From assembly GCA_038525605.1 (NCBI GenBank), contig JBCBHL010000178.1:1-14476 (forward strand): a stretch of 14,476 bases of DNA, given 5' to 3'. The notes beneath the pieces were generated by a model. The model was not told the DNA's origin and searched no databases. It saw nothing but the letters and a program-made list of their open reading frames with translations. The stretch is from JANSWY01 sp038525605. GTDB lineage: Bacteria > Bacteroidota > Bacteroidia > Cytophagales > Cyclobacteriaceae. This document shows, piece after piece, positions 13,430-14,476 of this stretch; position 1 is the first letter of the stretch, and every line of letters begins with the position of its first letter. The translations under genes and the position numbers were made by a program.

Positions 13430-14476
13430 TTAAGCAAATGATCGTTTTCGGACTACAAAAAAGAGTATCAAACCTACTACGAGGAGTGACATTATCCACA
13501 GCAGATAACTACTTTCAGAATTCCCGGTATTCAAAACATCGTCTTTCCCTACCAATGAAAATGTCCCCCAGTAAAAAGGGTGTAGCTTATCTGATGAGGC
13601 CTGATTCAGATAAGTCATCTTCGCCTGCCGCAATGCCTGACTTTTATTTAAGCCATCAGAAAGGTTTTTATAGAACTCCCCCATGATCTGACTGGTCACG
13701 TAATCATCTGCCTCCCAGCTACTCGTAATAATGGATTTAGCGCCAGCATATGAAAAAGCTCTCGAAAGATTAATAACCCCTTCACCCGCTTCATACTTTC
13801 CCTTAGATGTATTGCAGGCGCTCAAAACCGCCATATTTACATCAAAAGACAAATTGTAAATTTCAAAACCATGCATCAGATCGTCTTGATTTTGCCCCTG
13901 CCCTGCTGAAAATACCAGATGAGAATAATCTGAGTTAACATCATCGATATGGGCATGCATCGCAAAATGGAGAATGTCATAGTTGACAAATTCATCAATG
14001 AAATTTTCTTCTGTCGCATTCTTGCCTTTCAATATTTTCGTATCAAAATATTCGGAAACATTTTCGACCTCACTAACATTATTTTTCAACTCTTTAAATC
14101 CCCTGCCTTCGGAGTTTTCATCATAAAAAGGCGCTATTGCCAGTATTTTTCCTTGCGCACCTTTGTTACCATCATCAATAATACGCTCATTGAATATTGA
14201 CGAAATTGAGTAGTCATAAGAAATATCATAATCATTGATCAGGTATTTGATATTCTTATAATTTGGCCGTGCTGATTCGTTGACCTCAGTAGCCAAAATA
14301 TCCAATGGCAAGCCGTAGAGAGACTTATCCGGTATAAAATACAATTTATCAATATTTAAATTACCTAAAGAATCCAGCGGAGCTTTTACCAGCTCATTGT
14401 AGATTTGATTAGTAAGTACCTGAAAATTGACAAAATCTTCCTGTGTACCAGCCATCACACTTTGATAATCAAATTG
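13430..14476 (-). CDS. CHAT-domain (caspase-like) protease with C-terminal membrane anchor (N-terminally partial)
   Basis: This is the C-terminal part of a CHAT protease, a clan CD cysteine peptidase fold related to caspases. Residues are numbered from the GTG at 14458. The domain includes LYFIPDKSLYGLPLDILATE (39-58). The presumed catalytic His168 is in HFAMHAH and Cys215 in VLSACNTSKG. The family-typical tail is GEGVINLSRAFSYAGAKSII, SSWEADD, ALRQAK and HPFYWGTFSLVG. A single membrane helix spans about 318-336, followed by RKRSFA and the stop. The frame is open through the right edge (QFDYQS before the GTG), so the real start and probably TPR repeats, common in such proteins, lie outside the window. 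The charges after the helix are positive and those before it mainly acidic, which suggests a periplasmic protease domain. Substrate and role are unknown. Confidence 0.9.
   Translation of the reverse strand, partial: QFDYQSVMAGTQEDFVNFQVLTNQIYNELVKAPLDSLGNLNIDKLYFIPDKSLYGLPLDILATEVNESARPNYKNIKYLINDYDISYDYSISSIFNERIIDDGNKGAQGKILAIAPFYDENSEGRGFKELKNNVSEVENVSEYFDTKILKGKNATEENFIDEFVNYDILHFAMHAHIDDVNSDYSHLVFSAGQGQNQDDLMHGFEIYNLSFDVNMAVLSACNTSKGKYEAGEGVINLSRAFSYAGAKSIITSSWEADDYVTSQIMGEFYKNLSDGLNKSQALRQAKMTYLNQASSDKLHPFYWGTFSLVGKDDVLNTGNSESSYLLWIMSLLVVGLILFFVVRKRSFA

Noticed and set aside
13430..14476. Linking the CHAT protease to a CRISPR-guided (Craspase-like) system
   Set aside because: No CRISPR array or Cas gene is in the window, and the C-terminal membrane helix is unlike Csx29. 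The upstream side cannot be seen.

Overview
The window looks like chromosomal DNA of a Bacteroidota bacterium, probably a marine or soil Cytophagales-like lineage. Three things support this. Two large secreted proteins end in type IX secretion system (T9SS) sorting domains, one of the gliding-motility-associated CHU_C type (type B) and one of the common type A. Two intergenic regions carry exact matches to the Bacteroidota -7 promoter element TAnnTTTG. Start codons are mostly not preceded by Shine-Dalgarno sequences. No rRNA, tRNA, CRISPR array, transposase or phage gene is visible.

Positions 3-9494 hold five same-strand genes packed as one operon. They are: a giant modular surface protein (two propeller-like modules, PKD/Ig-like modules, CHU_C end); an unrecognised 195-aa protein; a small secreted single-domain beta-sandwich protein; a Nudix hydrolase; and a 937-aa Asp-box/BNR propeller protein with a T9SS type A tail. 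Three of the four junctions are ATGA stop/start overlaps and the fourth is an 18-bp gap, so translation is probably coupled. The first gene is cut by the left edge: its frame stays open to the edge and encodes a signal peptide upstream of the first candidate start (GTG at 63).

Positions 9495-11981 hold two housekeeping genes on the + strand. They encode a Sua5-type threonylcarbamoyl-AMP synthase (tRNA t6A synthesis) and phosphoglycerate kinase, the latter ending at a good intrinsic terminator. Both have inverted repeats upstream.

Positions 11982-12256 lack a protein gene. They carry a well-formed Bacteroidota-type promoter that points directly into a 14-bp hairpin with U-tracts on both sides. 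The layout suggests either a very small RNA or leader, or simply the terminator of the convergent LuxR gene.

Positions 12257-14476 are on the - strand. A LuxR/GerE-type regulator with a PAS-like N-terminal part is preceded, across 408 bp of AT-rich non-coding DNA, by the C-terminal part of a CHAT-domain caspase-like protease. The CHAT protein has a C-terminal membrane anchor and is cut by the right edge. Its charge distribution suggests that the protease domain faces the periplasm.

The best candidates for something undescribed are the operon that places a Nudix hydrolase and an orphan cytoplasmic protein between two T9SS cargo proteins, the promoter-hairpin locus near 12.14-12.24 kb, and the membrane-anchored CHAT protease. 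None of these can be shown to be new without database searches.
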